A DNA stretch of 64,000 bases from Pontederia crassipes (Eukaryota > Streptophyta > Magnoliopsida > Commelinales > Pontederiaceae): NCBI GenBank assembly GCA_030549335.1, contig CM060198.1, positions 51,830,995 through 51,894,994 of the forward strand, read 5' to 3'. Shown one piece after another: positions 60,287 to 64,000 of this stretch. The first letter of the stretch is position 1, and each line of letters begins with the position of its first letter. The notes beneath the pieces are model-generated. The model did no database searches. It worked only from the letters and a program-made list of their open reading frames with translations, and had not been told where the DNA came from. A program made the position numbers and the translations under genes.

Positions 60287-61850
60287 GCTATTCTCATAAA
60301 TCATTTCCACTATTCTTGCTGTATATTATTCTTTCTCCAAAGTATCCGATGTTCAAATAAATATACGCATACTTCAGAGTATACTTGGTCATGATCAACT
60401 GTCGTTCTAAAGGATGTGCCTTCATTATCATCTTTGCATCTTGTTTCACCATGAGATGATATTTTGAAACAAAAAGCTCCAGACGAAAGTTAGAATGCTG
60501 GTTGACTGTTGGTGTTGAACAATTCTGTCAATGATACTTGGGGTCGGCAAATTATTGAGACTGCCTCTAACTTTGAAGGCTGCTTGAAGTCTAGTAAGGT
60601 ATCTGTGAACGTTATCTATTTGTATGTGCTACTTTACTCTGATCTTGCATCGGCGAAAATTGTCCCAAACAATTTCAGCTACCACAACATGCTTTCAGAT
60701 GAATGAAGGTCACATACCTCCTTTTGTTTCACCCTTTTCTATCATTATATGTGGGTAATATTTGAACCAGGTGAATTTTTTTTTTCTTTTTCTTTAATTT
60801 TCAGCATATGTTGTTCACTTCAAAAGTTACTTTCCCACTTTTATTGAAAGCAAAGGTAACCTATTGTATGAATCAATGACTGTTCTTTTTTCATGCATAC
60901 AACAGCTGTTTCGTTCCCAATTTACATGGTTCATTAGCTACCTCTAAGAGTACAATCAATTTTTTTTTTAATTAGCATTACCTCCTCGCATCCAGTGATA
61001 ACTTAAGCTTACCCAATCTCATTTTTGTTACTTGTGGTATCTATTAGATTACCCCTAAATCCTAATTAAGTTTGCCACCTTCAGATATTTATTCATTCAA
61101 GTTTATGTTTCAAAACAATCATACAGAAGTACTTATATGGTTTCTAAATGCCGTATATCAAATAACTAAGAAATTGAATAACAGACATAAAATAAAAAAA
61201 TCAGTATAAGAAAAATTCTTAATGAGCTCATAATTAAATTATTAGAAAAATGTCCATTATTAAGTCAATAATTAGGACAGAAAAGTTCGCAATTTCTTTT
61301 TATTTTCTGCTCTACGTCAAACTGCTTTTCATCTTTTGGGCTATTTTATTAACATCATTTTATATGTATTATCACGGTCAAAATTTATATTTATCATATT
61401 ATGAAACTGTCTACGACAACATAATAATTAGTTACTAATAAGGCATTTTCCACCTTATTATGCCTAGTTCAGCTATTTATAATAGGATTTAATGTTAGTA
61501 CTACCCCTCTTAAAGTAGTAGTACCATTATACATTTATTAATTAATATTTAATAGTTATTATCATACGTCTATTAATTAATATTCAATGAATTGAATGAT
61601 GAATTCATCAATTGATTAATTTTTTAATCGAATGATGATTAACATGACGATGTTACCATTAAATTGTTATGTTTTACAATATAATGTCATCAACTTTTAT
61701 TAATAACATGCACAAATCTATTGTCATCAAATTGTTATGATTTGAAATATGATGTCATCAACTTTTAGATATCGATGCTAACATTTTTCACTCTACTTGT
61801 GCAAACGAAACTAACTTTTTTTGTACAATAAATTTTCCTTTGCAATATGT
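60287..61850. other. 3' flank of the oxygenase gene and intergenic DNA
   Basis: A 65-codon frame at 60509-60706 has no recognisable product and may be 3' UTR. The rest is AT-rich. Confidence 0.35.
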
Positions 61851-61853
61851 AAC

Positions 61854-64000
61854 AACCCAAAATTTTAATAAGGGCAATAAAGTAATTTATAAAAAAAGAT
61901 TTAATCTATTGGGGTGGAATTATAATTAGATTGATATTAGGAATTTTAATTGAATTTAAAATTCAAAAGAAAGTCTAATGGACATAGGACTTTTAAATAT
62001 AAAATGATTGAGAGTTTTAAGTTTTTGAAATATTCTAGTCATTAAAATAATATTTATTAGATGATAAATATTATAGAATTAAATAATTTCTAAAATTAGA
62101 GAAAAGAAGGAAATAAAAGAAAAAGATGAAAGGAGAGTTTGATTGAAAGAAATTATAGAAGAGATAAAAAGAAATTTGAGTATATATATGGATTTTGATA
62201 AGTATTATTATGGAATAATTAGTTAAATTCAAATTAATTAAATCTAATTATTTAATTAAGATTTAATTAGTAATGAATGTCCAAAATTGATTCTAAAACG
62301 GTCTAAGATCCAATATAAATTAGAACCAATCTTATCAAAATCGAACTGGAGGGTTCAACCGGTTCAACCACGAACCGGATGGTAATTCGGTTCGGTTTGA
62401 TATCAAAATTATTTTTGACGTTGAACCGGCCAAAATCGGTTGAACCAGTTCAAATCAACTTTTGAGAAATAAAATTTTAAAAATGATAAAAATAGGAAAG
62501 TTAAGAAAGAAAAAAGGAAAGGAATATAAGAAAGGCAAAAAATGAGGGAGTACGATATGTATAAAATTAAATAGGAATTGAAATAGAAAAGGTAAGTATT
62601 CAAAATTGATTAACATTAAAATGGAAAATTATTAAAGGGCATAAATAAAGGAAATAAAAAGGAAAGTGTTAAAGAAATAAGAATTATTTAGGATAAAATT
62701 TATTAATATAACATCTAGCATTAATAAATAATAGATACTAAATTAATAATAATCTATTTATATTTCTATGTTAATCATTATTATTTATCATTATTAAATT
62801 TTTTAATAAATAAAATTATGTTATATTAATTTTTAATAGGTTATTAGTACAATATTCATATATTGTATCATATAACTTATATTATATTCTTATAATTATT
62901 ATAAATAATATTATTTTAATAAAATCTAATTCAATCCGGTCGAACTCGGTTGGAATGGTCCAACCGCAATCCAGTAAGGAGTCCGGTCCGATCATCAGTC
63001 CGGTTCTGAAAACATTGGTTAGAACCCTAGGCTACCTCTATAAGTAAACATTAAAAAGGTAGTTGGAACCTCATATTGGCTAAGAAGAATTTTTGCCCCA
63101 CGAGCCCCACTTTGTCTCTCATTTTTAAGCAAATCGAGACGTTCCAAAAAGCACCTGACGATTGGTTCATGTTGTGGACAAAGAGGAATCTTCATCCAAA
63201 GTTGTGTTTGTGCAGTTTTTTAGTAGAGAATTTTTAGTTAATTTTTCAGCTAACTTCAAGTACATAGGGAGATCTCCATGGCGTCGATTTTTCACGATAT
63301 GGACCCTTAGACTCTTCTTCGTTATATAGAGATTACATTGATATATTATTTGTATCGATTGGATATCGTATGAGATAGATAGAATGGCAAAAAATTACGC
63401 CGAAAATGCAAATTTGTAACATCGATAGAACTGGACCTATGTTCTGTCTGACACAGCCCGAGTTCCGTTTAACACGGCCCGAGTAATGATTGACACGGAT
63501 CGAATTCCATGAAATTCGAACCAAATTGAATGAGAAAATAGATCGTGTTTCATGAATACGGTTCGTGTTGAAGACCCGACCTAGGATATAGGGGAAACAT
63601 GACCCAAGTTCTGGCATTAAAGTATGAATTGGAGTGAACCGGGCCAACTCAGCCCGAGTTCACATCACACTCGGCTCGAGTTTGGTTCAACCAAGGTGAT
63701 TTATAGATTTTGAAACATAGTTCGGGTTCCCCACGATACATACCGCATTTCAGTCAAAAGTGTATTTTGAATATTTAAATATAGTTAAATGTATGGTTAT
63801 AGATATTGTTTGACCTTAATTATATTATTATGATACCTGATCATATTGCTATTATATCATAACATATTGGCATCATTATTGATTGACCCGAATCATATCT
63901 AATCATATTATTATTATATCTAATCCAACCATTATGACGACCTTATGGTTGATAATTGTATTGATCTACATTATTATTAATTGATTCTGATCAAATTATT
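61854..64000. mobile_element. Possible fossil LTR-element sequence, runs off the window
   Basis: Begins gtaacaacccaaaatttt, resembling the start at 28386, with AT/purine-rich sequence, a ctctataagtaaac promoter-like stretch near 63038, and cccgagtt-rich phrases from 63450, as in 29520-29900. A hAT-type MITE (62337-63017) is inserted. No coding domain is seen and no partner LTR lies in the window, so this is a weak call for an old, broken Gypsy-like copy. Confidence 0.25.
62337..63017. mobile_element. hAT-type MITE, 681 bp, with 8-bp target duplication
   Basis: Starts caatcttatcaaaatcgaac and ends with the complement of caatgttttcagaacc. Flanks attagaac and gttagaac agree at 7 of 8. Matches 52251-52954 along its length (for example gatatcaaaattatttttga shared). 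Confidence 0.8.

Overview
This is a nuclear window from a flowering plant, most likely a monocot. Genes are intron-rich with GT-AG introns. Several first exons are very GC-rich while later exons of the same gene are AT-rich, a gradient typical of monocots. The intergenic DNA is AT-rich and crowded with nested transposable elements. No bacterial, organellar or CRISPR features were seen, and no new multi-gene system was found. The species call is inference.

Seven host genes can be modelled. They are, in order: an APR-like thioredoxin-fold membrane protein (11744-20522, +); a plant-specific single-TM protein of the DUF6821 type (22059-22984, +); a small secreted X8/CBM43 protein (33545-34056, +) whose signal-peptide frame looks shifted by one base; an LRR-III receptor pseudokinase (35937-37705, +); an arabinogalactan peptide (39070-39273, -); a SOSEKI/DUF966 polarity protein in six exons (49196-51405, +); and a Rieske non-haem oxygenase of the PAO/TIC55/PTC52 group in seven exons (54349-60286, +) with one apparently non-GT donor. 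An F-box-like remnant (about 2560-3060) and a weak three-exon gene candidate (45419-46019) are also listed.

Repeats make up most of the rest. The richest block is 4209-10816. There, a palindromic MITE was split by a gag-only Copia-type LTR element (4442-8958, minus strand, 5-bp target duplication GCCCC). It was split again by a Mutator-like element (9091-10671) carrying an intronless pectinesterase fragment. Elsewhere there are 5'-truncated RTE LINE ends and Au-like SINEs sharing one 3' tail with (TTG)n, several with clear target duplications. There are also hAT-type MITEs with 8-bp duplications, Tourist-like MITEs with TAA duplications, two long palindromic elements side by side (31905-33094), a 100-bp near-perfect hairpin in the APRL intron, recent tandem duplications of 72 and 164 bp, and many microsatellites.

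The genes do not form a pathway; they are ordinary neighbours. Two (APRL, PTC52-like) carry SINE or MITE insertions in their introns. Exon borders were placed by hand from splice consensus, reading frame and remembered family sequence, with no transcript evidence.
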